Positions 26,572-34,563 of a stretch of 56,160 nucleotides of DNA are shown here, in pieces (positions within the stretch are counted from its first letter, which is position 1; every line of letters starts with the position of its first letter). Both the position numbers and the translations under genes were made by a program. Source of the stretch: Myxococcales bacterium UBA1660 (GTDB lineage: Bacteria > Myxococcota_A > Polyangia > Polyangiales > Houyiibacteriaceae); the NCBI GenBank assembly GCA_002320815.1, contig DCLA01000041.1, positions 1-56,160 on the forward strand. Reading direction: 5' to 3'. Below the pieces are notes generated by a model. The model made no database searches, was not told the origin of the DNA, and was given only the letters and a program-made list of their open reading frames with translations.

Positions 26572-29241
26572 ATGCCCCCCTTTCTTCGCTCCACGCTGCT
26601 CTGCGGCGCCGTCCTCGCGCTGGTCCCCTTCGGGACGGCGCTCGCGCAGCCGCCCGTCGAGGCCGAGCCGGACGAAGAGGTCCTCGACGAAGAGCTCGAG
26701 GACGAGGAAGGGGCGGAGCCGGAACTCGACGACGAGGACCCCGAGCTCGAGGACGAGCCCGAGCTGGACGAGCCCGCCGCCGAGGCCGAGGAGCCCGCCG
26801 AAGAGCCGCTGGACGACTCCCTCGAGCCCTACACGCCCGAGGAGACCCAGCCCTCGCCCCGGACGATCTGCCAGGGCAAGCGCATCCGGAACGTCCGGGT
26901 GACCGGCGCGCAGCGGGTCGACCCGGACGACATCCGCGCCACCATGGACCTGCGGTCCCGGCTGCCCTGCACCGACGCCGAGGTCGCCCACGACGCCCGC
27001 GCGATCTGGGACCTGGGCTTCTTCGACGACCTCCAGATCGAGGCCGACGCGGTCGGAGAACAGATCGACCTCACGGTCCGGGTGGTCGAGCGGCCGGCCA
27101 TCGCCCGGGTGGTGTTCCGGGGCAACGACGAGGTCGACGACGAGGACATCGAAGAGAAGCTGACCCTCCAGGAGGGCGCGATCCTCTCGCTCCCGGACGT
27201 GAAGACGCAGGTCACCAAGATCCGCGACCTCTACGCCGAGGAGGGCTACTTCCTCGCCCGGATCACCTACGACGTCCGCCGTCTCGACAACGATCGCAAC
27301 GAGGTCGAGGTCCGCTTCTTGATCGACGAGGGCGAAGAGGTCACCGTCCGCCGCATCCGCTTCCTCGGGAACCAGTCGATCGACTCGGACGAGCTCAACG
27401 GCTTCATGCAGACGAGCGAGACCGGCTTCTTCTCGTTCATCAGCGACGACGACAAGTTCGCCAACGACGTCTTCGAGGAGGACGTCCAGCGGCTGCAGGC
27501 CTACTACTACGACCAGGGGTTCCTGGCGATGCAGGTCGGGGTGCCGCGGATCGAGATGACCGCGGATCGCCGCTTCATCGACATCACCGTGCCCATCGAA
27601 GAGGGCCCCCGCTTCCGCATCGGCGAGATGTCCGTGGTCGAGATCGACGGCAACGGCGCCGAGGTCGAGGCCCTCGAGGACGATCTCCGCGACTACATCG
27701 ACCTCGAGAGCGGCGACTGGTTCAGCCGCACCAAGATCGGCCTCGGTCTCCAGGAGATCACCCGCATCTACCGTGACGAGGGCTACGCCCGGGTCGAGCT
27801 GAACCCCGAGACCGACCTCGACGAGGCCCGGCGCATCGTCGACGTGCGCATCACGATCGTCCGGGGCCCGCCGGTGCGGATCGAGCGCATCGACATCCGG
27901 GGCAACACCAAGACCCGGGACTCGGTGCTCCGCCGCGAGATCCGCGTCCTCGAGGGCGAGCTCTACGACCAGTCGGAGCTCGAACTCTCCAAGCAGCGCC
28001 TCCTGCAGCTCCGCTACTTCGAGCGCGTCGACGTCTCCGAGGAGACCGGCTCCCGCCCGGACCTGATGGTCCTGACCTTCGAGGTCCAGGAGCGGCCCAC
28101 CGGCACCTTCCAGGTCGGCGCCGGCTTCTCGTCCATCGAGAGCTTCATCGTCACCGCGCAGATCCAGCAGCAGAACCTCTTCGGCAACGGCCAGTCGCTC
28201 TCGCTGAACCTGCAGCTCTCCGGGATCCGCCAGTTCGTCCAGCTCCGCTTCGTCGAGCCTTGGCTCTTCGGCAGCCAGTGGAGCCTCGGCCTGGACGTCT
28301 TCAAGACCATCCGCCAGTTCTCGTCGTTCAACCGCGACAGCACCGGCGGGGGCATCACCTTCGGTCACCCCATCGGGGATCCGCGCCTGCGGCTCTATCT
28401 CCAGTACCGCGCCGAACAGGTGGACATCAGCCCGCGCACCGGCGGCTTCTTCCAGAGCGGCGGCGGCGGTCAGGGCTTCAACCTCTTCAGCCGCATCCCG
28501 CTGGACAACGTCTTCCGGGACGGCCTGACCAGCTCGCTCCAGCTCACGCTGACCTGGGACAGCCGGACCGGCTCGCCCTTCCGGACCACCGGCGGCGCCT
28601 ACGTCAGCGCCAGCACCGAGCTCGCCGAGAGCTTCCTCGGATCCGACCAGATCTTCTGGCGGAACACGGCCTTCGCCCGCTGGTACAAGCCCATTTGGGG
28701 CCCCTTCCTCTTCCGCGCGAACCTGGAGCTCGGGCTCATCACCAGCCGCTCGTCCCGGGGCGTGCCCATCTACGAGCGCTACTACCTCGGCGGCATCTTC
28801 AACGTCCGCGGCTACCGGCTCCAGGCCCTCGGGCCGCGAGCCGCCCTGCCCTCGCGCACCGACCCCAACGCGGTCCCCAACGCGGCCGGCAACGGTCAGG
28901 CCGGCGGCATCTCCATCGGCGGCAACGTTCAGGCGTATTGGAACCTCGAGGTCGAGTTCCCCATCGTCGAGGCGGTGGGCATCTTCGGCGTCGTCTTCAC
29001 CGACGGCGGCAACGCGTGGAACCTGGAGAACAAGCTCTGTCAGGCCCCGGAGACCTCCGAGGGGGATCCGACCATCGACCCCTGCGGAGTGAATCCCTTC
29101 TCCATTCGTACGTCCGTCGGGTTCGGACTCCGATGGATCTCTCCCCTCGGGCCCCTGCGCTTCGAGTGGGGCATCCCGCTTGCGCGGCGAGAGTACGAAG
29201 ACAAGATCCGCTTCGAATTCACGATCGGCACTGCTTTCTGA
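26572..29241 (+). CDS. bamA: Outer membrane assembly factor BamA (Omp85) with acidic N-terminal tail
   Basis: BamA folds and inserts beta-barrel proteins in the outer membrane. The 889-residue protein has signal peptide LCGAVLALVPFGTALAQ and a very acidic tail of about 65 residues. Five POTRA domains follow, starting at KRIRNVRVTGAQ, AIARVVFRGNDE, VTVRRIRFLGNQ, FRIGEMSVVEIDG and VRIERIDIRGNTK. The C-terminal barrel carries the family VRGY motif (GGIFNVRGYRLQALGPR) and ends in FTIGTAF, a C-terminal Phe as expected for a barrel. I chose the ATG at 26572 because it gives a proper signal peptide; longer readings do not. It is followed directly (TGATG) by two skp genes. Confidence 0.96.
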   Translation: MPPFLRSTLLCGAVLALVPFGTALAQPPVEAEPDEEVLDEELEDEEGAEPELDDEDPELEDEPELDEPAAEAEEPAEEPLDDSLEPYTPEETQPSPRTICQGKRIRNVRVTGAQRVDPDDIRATMDLRSRLPCTDAEVAHDARAIWDLGFFDDLQIEADAVGEQIDLTVRVVERPAIARVVFRGNDEVDDEDIEEKLTLQEGAILSLPDVKTQVTKIRDLYAEEGYFLARITYDVRRLDNDRNEVEVRFLIDEGEEVTVRRIRFLGNQSIDSDELNGFMQTSETGFFSFISDDDKFANDVFEEDVQRLQAYYYDQGFLAMQVGVPRIEMTADRRFIDITVPIEEGPRFRIGEMSVVEIDGNGAEVEALEDDLRDYIDLESGDWFSRTKIGLGLQEITRIYRDEGYARVELNPETDLDEARRIVDVRITIVRGPPVRIERIDIRGNTKTRDSVLRREIRVLEGELYDQSELELSKQRLLQLRYFERVDVSEETGSRPDLMVLTFEVQERPTGTFQVGAGFSSIESFIVTAQIQQQNLFGNGQSLSLNLQLSGIRQFVQLRFVEPWLFGSQWSLGLDVFKTIRQFSSFNRDSTGGGITFGHPIGDPRLRLYLQYRAEQVDISPRTGGFFQSGGGGQGFNLFSRIPLDNVFRDGLTSSLQLTLTWDSRTGSPFRTTGGAYVSASTELAESFLGSDQIFWRNTAFARWYKPIWGPFLFRANLELGLITSRSSRGVPIYERYYLGGIFNVRGYRLQALGPRAALPSRTDPNAVPNAAGNGQAGGISIGGNVQAYWNLEVEFPIVEAVGIFGVVFTDGGNAWNLENKLCQAPETSEGDPTIDPCGVNPFSIRTSVGFGLRWISPLGPLRFEWGIPLARREYEDKIRFEFTIGTAF

Positions 29242-29813
29242 TGATGAACGTACGACGACACGCCCTCACCCTGCTCGCCGCCCTCCTGGTCTCGAGCGTG
29301 GCCCCCAAGGTCTACGCCCAGACGAAGATCGCGGTCGTGGACCTACAGCGCGCCCTGATGGAGACCGAGGACGGTCGCCGCGCGAAGCAGCGGCTCGAGC
29401 GCCTCTTCAAGCGCCGCCAGAAGTCCCTCGACGCCGCGCAGAACAAGATGAAGCAGATGAAGGAGGACATCGAGCGCCAGCAAAAGGCCGGCGTGATCAC
29501 CGATGAAGCCCTCCAGCGCCGCCTCGAGGAGTACCAGAAGGCCTACATGGAGCTGCAGTCGCAGTACGCGGAGTACCAGCGCGAGCTCGCCTCCAAGGAA
29601 GCCGAGCTGACCTCGGAGATCCTCGAGCGCATGCAGCAGATCCTCCGCCGCATCGGCCAGGCCGAGGGCTACACGCTGATCATGGAGGCCAACGAGGGTG
29701 GCGTGGTCTGGGTGCCGTCGAACATCGACCTCACCGACCAGCTCATCCAGCGCTACAACTCGGAGCACGGGGGCGGATCCAGCTCCATGCGCCGCTCCTC
29801 GAAGATGCGATGA
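29241..29813 (+). CDS. skp: OmpH/Skp-family periplasmic chaperone, copy 1
   Basis: Skp holds unfolded outer-membrane proteins on their way to BamA. The 190-residue protein has a signal peptide (ALTLLAALLVSSVAPKVYAQ) and the OmpH start KIAVVDLQRALMETEDG. A long charged coiled coil follows, then a return strand region (GYTLIMEANEGGVVWVPSN) and LTDQLIQRYN. The ATG overlaps the bamA stop, so translation is coupled. The tail GGGSSSMRRSSKMR is shared with the next gene. This is slightly longer than E. coli Skp (161 residues). Confidence 0.93.
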   Translation: MMNVRRHALTLLAALLVSSVAPKVYAQTKIAVVDLQRALMETEDGRRAKQRLERLFKRRQKSLDAAQNKMKQMKEDIERQQKAGVITDEALQRRLEEYQKAYMELQSQYAEYQRELASKEAELTSEILERMQQILRRIGQAEGYTLIMEANEGGVVWVPSNIDLTDQLIQRYNSEHGGGSSSMRRSSKMR

Positions 29814-29821
29814 GGTCTCCG

Positions 29822-30385
29822 ATGTCCATCAAGCGCCACGGAATCACCCTCGTCGCCGCGCTGCTCCTCAGCACCGTCGCGCCCAAGGTCTACGCCCAGA
29901 CGAAGATCGCCGTCGTCGATCTGCAGCGGGCCCTCATGGAGACCGAGGACGGTCGCCGCGCCAAGGCGCGCCTCGAGCGGCTCTTCAAGCGTCGCCAGAA
30001 GTCCCTCGACGCCGCGCAGGAAGAGCTGCGCGACATGAAGGAAGACATCGAGCGGCAGAAGAACGTGCTCAGCCGCGAGGCCCTCGCCGAGCGCCTCGAG
30101 TCCTACCAGAAGAAGTTCGTCGAGCTGCAGCAGTCCTACGTGGAGTACCAGCAGGAGCTGGCCGCCAAGGAGGCCGAGCTCACCCAGGGGATCCTGCAGA
30201 AGATGCAGGAGATCATGCGCCGCATCGGTCAACAGGAAGGCTACGAGATCATCCTGGAGGCCAACGAGTCCGGCGTGATCTGGGTGCCGAGCAACCTGGA
30301 CCTCACCGACCAGCTCATCCAGCGCTACAACGCGGAGAACGGCGGCGGCTCCAGCTCCATGCGGCGCCGCTCCAAGATGCGCTGA
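29822..30385 (+). CDS. OmpH/Skp-family periplasmic chaperone, copy 2
   Basis: This 187-residue protein is a close paralogue of the gene just upstream. It shares APKVYAQTKIAVVDLQRALM, the coiled-coil frame LERLFKRRQKSLDAAQ, the strand LDLTDQLIQRYNAE and the basic tail, but diverges in the middle of the coiled coil. I use the ATG at 29822, with GAGG at 29812-29815 upstream. An ATG at 29810 overlapping the previous stop would add four residues. A tandem duplication is the simplest explanation. Confidence 0.92.
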   Translation: MSIKRHGITLVAALLLSTVAPKVYAQTKIAVVDLQRALMETEDGRRAKARLERLFKRRQKSLDAAQEELRDMKEDIERQKNVLSREALAERLESYQKKFVELQQSYVEYQQELAAKEAELTQGILQKMQEIMRRIGQQEGYEIILEANESGVIWVPSNLDLTDQLIQRYNAENGGGSSSMRRRSKMR

Positions 30386-30419
30386 GCCCTGGCGGCCCCG
30401 CCGGGAACCCTGCTAGAGC

Positions 30420-31778
30420 GTGTCCGTGCGGACCCTGCTGCTGCTTGGTGCGCTCCTGCTGGCGAGCCCCGCGCTCGCCCAGGAGCCGGACACCCTGCCC
30501 GGCCTCCTCGAGGCCGCCGAGGCGCACTGGCCCGAGCTCCGCGCGGACGGGTTCGCACTCCAGGCCGCCGAAGCGCGGCTCGGCGAGGCCCACTACTCCC
30601 CCTTCTTCGCCACCTGGCGCGCCGACGCCGGGGCGACCATCGCGCCCGGCGCCTCGGGGACGCCCATCTTCTCCGACCAGGACCAGCTCCCGCTGGACCA
30701 GACCTGGGGCCCGGTGTTGCAGGTGGGCGTCAGCGGCGCGATCCCGCTCTACACCGGGGGCCGCATCCGCGGGGCCTGGCGGGCCGCCGAAGCGGGCGTA
30801 CGCGCCGCCGAGCTCCAGCGCGAGGTCACCCTGGCCCGGGTCCGCTACGACATCCGCCGGGCCTGGTTCGGGCTCCAGCTCGCCCTCGACATCGAGCAGA
30901 TGATCTCGGAAGGCCGCGGCAAGCTCGCCGGCGCGATCACCAAGCTCGACCAGATGCTCGAGGAAGGGGACCCGGAGGCGAACCCCATCGACCGTCGGCG
31001 CCTGGCCGCCGCCCTGGCCGAGGTCGACGCCCGGCGGTCCGAGGCCCAGCAGCTCCGCGAGAGCAGCATGGCCGCCCTCGAGGCGTTGACCGGCAAGCGC
31101 TCCATCGTGCCGCCCGAGTGCCCCATGGAGGCGGTCGCCCTCCCCGAGGCCACCCGGGAAGAGTTGGTCCGCGCCGCGGAGGGGCAGCGGCCGGAGCTGG
31201 GGATGCTGGCGGCGGCCGTCGCCGCCCGGGAGGCCAACGTCGAGGTCCAGCGGGGATCGTTCATCCCCACCGTGGGTCTCGGGTTCCGCGCGGGGATCAC
31301 CTGGGCGCCCCACATCACCGACCAGCAGAACCCCTTCATCCAGGACCCGGCCAACACCCCCAGCCTGGGCGCGGGGCTCTTCCTCCGCTGGAACCTGGAC
31401 TTCGCCGGCACCACCTTCCGGCACCGCCGCGCGGAGGCGGAGCTGGCCGAGACCCGGGCCCGGGCCGAGGCGGCCGCCCAGGGGATCACCCTGGAGGTTC
31501 GGCTCGCCTTCGAGAAGCTCGAGGACGCCCGGCGCCGGGAGGAGGCCTGGGGCATTGGCGAGCGCGAGACCCGCGCCTGGTTCGTCGGTGCCGCCCAGGG
31601 CTACGACGTCGGCACCCTGGACCCCAAGGAGCTCATCGACGCCATGAAGGGCTACTTCACGGCCCGTTTCGCCCACCTCCAGGCGGTCCTCGAGCTGAAC
31701 GTCGCCGTGGCCCATCTGGAGCGGGTCAGCGGCGAGCGGCTCGTTCCCGGGGACCAATGGGACCCCGATTGCAGGTAG
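30420..31778 (+). CDS. TolC-family outer membrane channel
   Basis: The 452-residue protein has a signal peptide (TLLLLGALLLASPALAQ) and two OEP repeats rich in long Ala/Arg/Glu helices. Segments such as GVSGAIPLYTGGRIRGAW, VRYDIRRAWFGLQLALD, GVRAAELQREVTLARVR and LFLRWNLDFAGTTFRH are typical of TolC-type efflux channels. It has no fused pump partner here and could serve several transporters. GTG at 30420 is used; GTG at 30426 is also possible and would sit seven bases after TAGAGC (30414-30419), a possible leaderless start. It lies downstream of bamA-skp, which suggests a shared envelope role. Confidence 0.87.
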   Translation: MSVRTLLLLGALLLASPALAQEPDTLPGLLEAAEAHWPELRADGFALQAAEARLGEAHYSPFFATWRADAGATIAPGASGTPIFSDQDQLPLDQTWGPVLQVGVSGAIPLYTGGRIRGAWRAAEAGVRAAELQREVTLARVRYDIRRAWFGLQLALDIEQMISEGRGKLAGAITKLDQMLEEGDPEANPIDRRRLAAALAEVDARRSEAQQLRESSMAALEALTGKRSIVPPECPMEAVALPEATREELVRAAEGQRPELGMLAAAVAAREANVEVQRGSFIPTVGLGFRAGITWAPHITDQQNPFIQDPANTPSLGAGLFLRWNLDFAGTTFRHRRAEAELAETRARAEAAAQGITLEVRLAFEKLEDARRREEAWGIGERETRAWFVGAAQGYDVGTLDPKELIDAMKGYFTARFAHLQAVLELNVAVAHLERVSGERLVPGDQWDPDCR

Positions 31779-31786
31779 AGTCGGTC

Positions 31787-31897
31787 ATGGTCGAAAAAGA
31801 GAAGCCCCAGCCCGTCCCCGTCGAACCCCCGGTCCCGCCGCCCGAGGGCCCGAGCCCCGAGCCCCCCGAGCCGAAGCCCATGCCCACCTCGGGCTGA
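31787..31897 (+). CDS. Small Pro/Glu-rich open reading frame
   Basis: This 36-residue frame starts with ATG eight bases after the TolC-like stop. Nine of its last 24 residues are Pro (PEGPSPEPPEPKPMPTSG). It overlaps no other gene and lies on the same strand between two real genes. It has no recognised domain, no signal peptide and no membrane helix. It could be a translated peptide or non-coding linker; I lean weakly to a real peptide because of placement and a nearby TAGAGT hexamer. Confidence 0.35.
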   Translation: MVEKEKPQPVPVEPPVPPPEGPSPEPPEPKPMPTSG

Positions 31898-31939
31898 ATG
31901 CCGAGGCGCCCGACTCCGTCCGAGCCCCACGAGGCCATC

Positions 31940-32548
31940 ATGACCCGACTTCCCACCCTCCTCCTCGCCTTCGTCACCCTCGTGCTCGCCCTCGGGGCCA
32001 GCAGCGCCGACGCGCAGAACCGGGCCGCCCCCGCGGCGGCCAAGCAGTACCTCGAGCAACGCCACGCGCGCCTCGATCGGCTCCTGGACCGCCCCGCCAA
32101 CGCCCAGCGCGACGCCCAACTCGGACGCCTCCTGGACGACCTCATCGCCTTCGACGCGCTCGCCGAGGCCTCCATGGGCACCCACTGGGCGGACCTGAGC
32201 GCGAGCCAGCGGAGCGACTTCTCCGAGGTCCTGAAGCAGCTCGTCGAGCGCAGCTACCGCTCCAACCTGGAGCGCATCAAGGACTACGACGTGACCTACG
32301 GCGACGCGGCGCGCCGGGGCACCAGCGTCTTCGTGTCCACCCAGGCCCGCTCCACCGAGAACCGCCGCGCGCCGGCGGTGACCATCGACTACGAGATGAA
32401 GATCGTGAACGACGAGTGGCGCGTGGTGAACGTCGTCACCGACGGCCAGAGCCTGGTGGAGAACTACCGCAGCCAGTTCCACACGCTCATCGAGCGCGAT
32501 GGCTTCGACGGGCTCATGGAGCGGATGCGCGGGCGCCTGAACGGCTGA
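31940..32548 (+). CDS. MlaC/Ttg2-family periplasmic phospholipid-binding protein
   Basis: MlaC carries phospholipids across the periplasm between the inner-membrane Mla ABC transporter and the outer membrane. The 202-residue protein has a signal peptide (LPTLLLAFVTLVLALGASSADAQ) and the MlaC fold: LLDDLIAFDALAEASMGTHW, FSEVLKQLVERSYRSNLERI, and the strands VTIDYEMKIVNDEWRVVNVV and GQSLVENYRSQF. I use ATG at 31940; an ATG at 31898 would add 14 residues that spoil the signal peptide. No other mla gene is in the window. Confidence 0.85.
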   Translation: MTRLPTLLLAFVTLVLALGASSADAQNRAAPAAAKQYLEQRHARLDRLLDRPANAQRDAQLGRLLDDLIAFDALAEASMGTHWADLSASQRSDFSEVLKQLVERSYRSNLERIKDYDVTYGDAARRGTSVFVSTQARSTENRRAPAVTIDYEMKIVNDEWRVVNVVTDGQSLVENYRSQFHTLIERDGFDGLMERMRGRLNG

Positions 32549-32565
32549 ACCACCCGGCGCGCATG

Positions 32566-32596
32566 GAGAGGGCGATCCCGCAGGGGTCGCCCTCTC
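32566..32596. terminator. Strong bidirectional hairpin between mlaC and cbpM
   Basis: A stem of ten perfect pairs (GAGAGGGCGA with TCGCCCTCTC) extends inward by a G-T pair and three C-G pairs, with a three-base loop. It lies between convergent genes and could terminate both. Confidence 0.6.
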
Positions 32597-32608
32597 GCGT
32601 TCCGTCCC

Positions 32609-32887
32609 CTACTCGCGGTCCTTGCGCGCCAGCTCGGTCGCCAAGCGCCGCACGTGCCGGCGGCTCATCACCAGCTCCTCCCGGAGCCGGAGGACGACCT
32701 CCACGCCGGGCCAGTTGACGTCGAGGTCGCGCACGAGGGTCCGGGCGACGCGCACCCGCTCGCAGTAGACGACGTCGTAGGTCGGCTCGTCGTGGTGGAG
32801 CCCGGCTTCCCGGGCCTCGTCGAGGAAGGACTCGTCGCCGCCGAGGACCTCGAGCAGCTCCGCGAGGGTCAGCCGTCGCTCGCTCAT
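32609..32887 (-). CDS. cbpM: CbpM-like chaperone modulator
   Basis: The 92-residue protein resembles CbpM/MerR-like modulators that bind the J-domain of CbpA and restrain it. It begins with a LTLAELLEVLGGDESFLDEA helix pair and continues with VVYCERVRVARTLVRDLDVNWPG-type and LVMSRRHVRRLATELARK sequences. Its start overlaps the stop of the CbpA gene by four bases (ATGA), the usual cbpAM arrangement, which supports the call more than sequence alone. Confidence 0.8.
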   Translation of the reverse strand: MSERRLTLAELLEVLGGDESFLDEAREAGLHHDEPTYDVVYCERVRVARTLVRDLDVNWPGVEVVLRLREELVMSRRHVRRLATELARKDRE

Positions 32888-33846
32888 GCCTTCACTCCCG
32901 CGCGGACGTTGCCGTCGTAGAGGCTCTCGGCCGCTTCCAGCGCCGTGGCGAGGGCGTCGTCGCCAGCGGGCGGCACCACGACCTTCAGGGTCACGTAGAG
33001 GTCACCGGTCGCCTTGCCGCGAGTGACGCCCTTGCCCTTCAAGCGCAGGGTCTGTCCGCTCTGGGCCCCGGCGGGGATCTTCATGGAGACCTCGCCGTCC
33101 ATGGTGGGCACCGGCACCTTCGCGCCGGTGTAGGCCTCGTGGAGGGTGATCGGCAGCTCGAGCCGCAGATCGCGGCCATCGCGGGTGAACACGGGATGCT
33201 CCTCTACCCGGACCTCGATGACCAGGTCGCCGTCGGGTCCGCCGTTGGCGCCGGGCGCGCCCTTGCCGCGGATGCGCAGGGTGTCGCCGTCCTCGGCGCC
33301 CTGGGGGATGCGCACCTGGACCGACCGGGACCCGCCGCCGGTCGCCGGGACCTCCACCGAGACCTGGGTGCCGGTCATCGCCGTGGGCAGATCGAGCGCG
33401 AGGCTCGCGTGGACGTCGCCGCCCCGGCGGGGTCGCTGGGCCTGCTGTTGGCGGATGGTGCGGAAGAGGTCGCCGAGGTCCCCCATGTCGCCGGCCCCGC
33501 CGAAGCCGCCGAAGCCCCCGAACCCGCCGACCTCGTCCTGGAAGGGGTGCCCCGTCCGGGCCCGGCCCTGCTGCCACTGCTGGTAGGCGCGCGCCTTCTC
33601 CGGGTCGAAGCCCGAGCGGAGGGAGTCGAAGCCGAACTCGTCGTACGCTTTCCGCTTCTCCTCGTCCGAGAGGACGTCGTACGCGCCGGCGACTTCCTTG
33701 AAGCGGCGCTCGGCCTCCTCGTCGCCGGGGTTCACGTCCGGGTGCAGCTCCCGGGCGAGCTTTCGATAGGCTTTGCGCAGGGTGTCCGCGGGGGCATCCC
33801 GCGCCACGCCCAGCACCTCGTAGAGATCGCGTCGCGGCTCGTCCAC
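32884..33846 (-). CDS. cbpA: DnaJ-type co-chaperone CbpA
   Basis: CbpA is a J-domain partner of DnaK. The 320-residue protein has a J-domain at residues 7-70 with the HPD motif (ARELHPDVNPGDEEA), a Gly/Phe-rich linker (GGFGGFGGFGGAGDMG) and two DnaJ-C beta domains (HASLALDLPTAMTGTQVSV, LPITLHEAYTGAKVPVPTMDG). It lacks the Cys-rich zinc finger of DnaJ, which makes it CbpA-like. The start is GTG. A sigma-32-like promoter ends about seven bases before it. Convergent with mlaC; coupled to cbpM. Confidence 0.93.
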   Translation of the reverse strand: MDEPRRDLYEVLGVARDAPADTLRKAYRKLARELHPDVNPGDEEAERRFKEVAGAYDVLSDEEKRKAYDEFGFDSLRSGFDPEKARAYQQWQQGRARTGHPFQDEVGGFGGFGGFGGAGDMGDLGDLFRTIRQQQAQRPRRGGDVHASLALDLPTAMTGTQVSVEVPATGGGSRSVQVRIPQGAEDGDTLRIRGKGAPGANGGPDGDLVIEVRVEEHPVFTRDGRDLRLELPITLHEAYTGAKVPVPTMDGEVSMKIPAGAQSGQTLRLKGKGVTRGKATGDLYVTLKVVVPPAGDDALATALEAAESLYDGNVRAGVKA

Positions 33847-33853
33847 GGGTTTC

Positions 33854-33882
33854 GAATGGGGCCTCTCGGGGGTCGCCGCAAG
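33854..33882 (-). promoter_or_regulatory. Sigma-32-like heat-shock promoter of cbpA-cbpM
   Basis: On the minus strand CTTGCGG (33882-33876), 14 bases, CCCCATTC (33861-33854). The E. coli sigma-32 consensus is CTTGAAA, 13-15 bases, CCCCATNT. The transcript would begin almost at the GTG start. Confidence 0.5.
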
Positions 33883-33936
33883 TCTCTCGTGTGGGAACGC
33901 TCCCCGCGGAGAAGACGAGCCCGCGCACGGTGACCA

Positions 33937-33965
33937 TTGACCGGGCGCCCCCCCTCCGCTACCCC
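33937..33965 (+). promoter_or_regulatory. Candidate promoter for the DUF507 gene
   Basis: TTGACC (33937-33942), 17 bases, TACCCC (33960-33965), 26 bases before the TTG start. The -10 is poor, but the -35 and the spacing match the other sites in this window. Confidence 0.38.
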
Positions 33966-33991
33966 ACGAACAACCCCAGCGGAGAAGCTCC

Positions 33992-34504
33992 TTGCGTATC
34001 TACAGCGGAAAAATCCCGGCGATGGCCGAGAGTCTCACCAAGACCCTGACCACCGAGGGGGACATCGAGATCGAGTCCGAGGAAGAGGTCCGCATGGACT
34101 TCGAGGCCGTCTTCAAGGAGTACGTCCGCCGCGATCGGCAGGTCCTCGACGAGGCCAAGGCGCGCATGGAGCGCGAAGGCCTCAGCTACGGACTCCTCGG
34201 CAAGATCAAGTCCCAGGTCGCCCGCGACCTCGGCTTCCCCGCCCGGGACGAGGCCCTGCCCTACCTGGTCGAGCAGGTCATGACGATGCTCTTCCACAGC
34301 AACAACGTGGTCGAGGTCTACGGCGAGGACCACGTGCTCCGGAAGAAGATCACCAACGTGATCAAGCGGAACACGAACCTCGAGGACGATCTGGACAAGG
34401 AAGTCCGCTCGAAGATCAAGAACCTCTCCGAGGGCACCGCGAGCTTCGAGATCGAGTACGCCAAGGTCATGGACCAGCTCAAGCGCCGCAAGGGCCTCGG
34501 CTGA
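33992..34504 (+). CDS. DUF507 family protein
   Basis: The 170-residue protein starts at TTG with the typical DUF507 opening MRIYSGKIPAMAESL. It shows two similar halves, with DFEAVFKEYVRRDRQVLDEA and YVEQVMTMLF-like helical regions before FHSNNVVEVYGEDHVLRKKI. The family is common in Myxococcota and neighbouring phyla and is uncharacterised. No signal peptide or membrane helix is seen, so it is cytoplasmic. It has its own promoter and a hairpin follows its stop. Confidence 0.85.
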   Translation: MRIYSGKIPAMAESLTKTLTTEGDIEIESEEEVRMDFEAVFKEYVRRDRQVLDEAKARMEREGLSYGLLGKIKSQVARDLGFPARDEALPYLVEQVMTMLFHSNNVVEVYGEDHVLRKKITNVIKRNTNLEDDLDKEVRSKIKNLSEGTASFEIEYAKVMDQLKRRKGLG

Positions 34505-34505
34505 G

Positions 34506-34541
34506 GACGGTCGCGGGAGAGCCCGCACGGGTCTTTCCGTC
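34506..34541 (+). terminator. Weak hairpin after the DUF507 gene
   Basis: Nested stems (GACGG with CCGTC outside, GCGGG with CCCGC inside) contain a TTT within the outer arm. The structure is modest. Confidence 0.3.
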
Positions 34542-34563
34542 ACCTCCGTGATACACACCCGGC

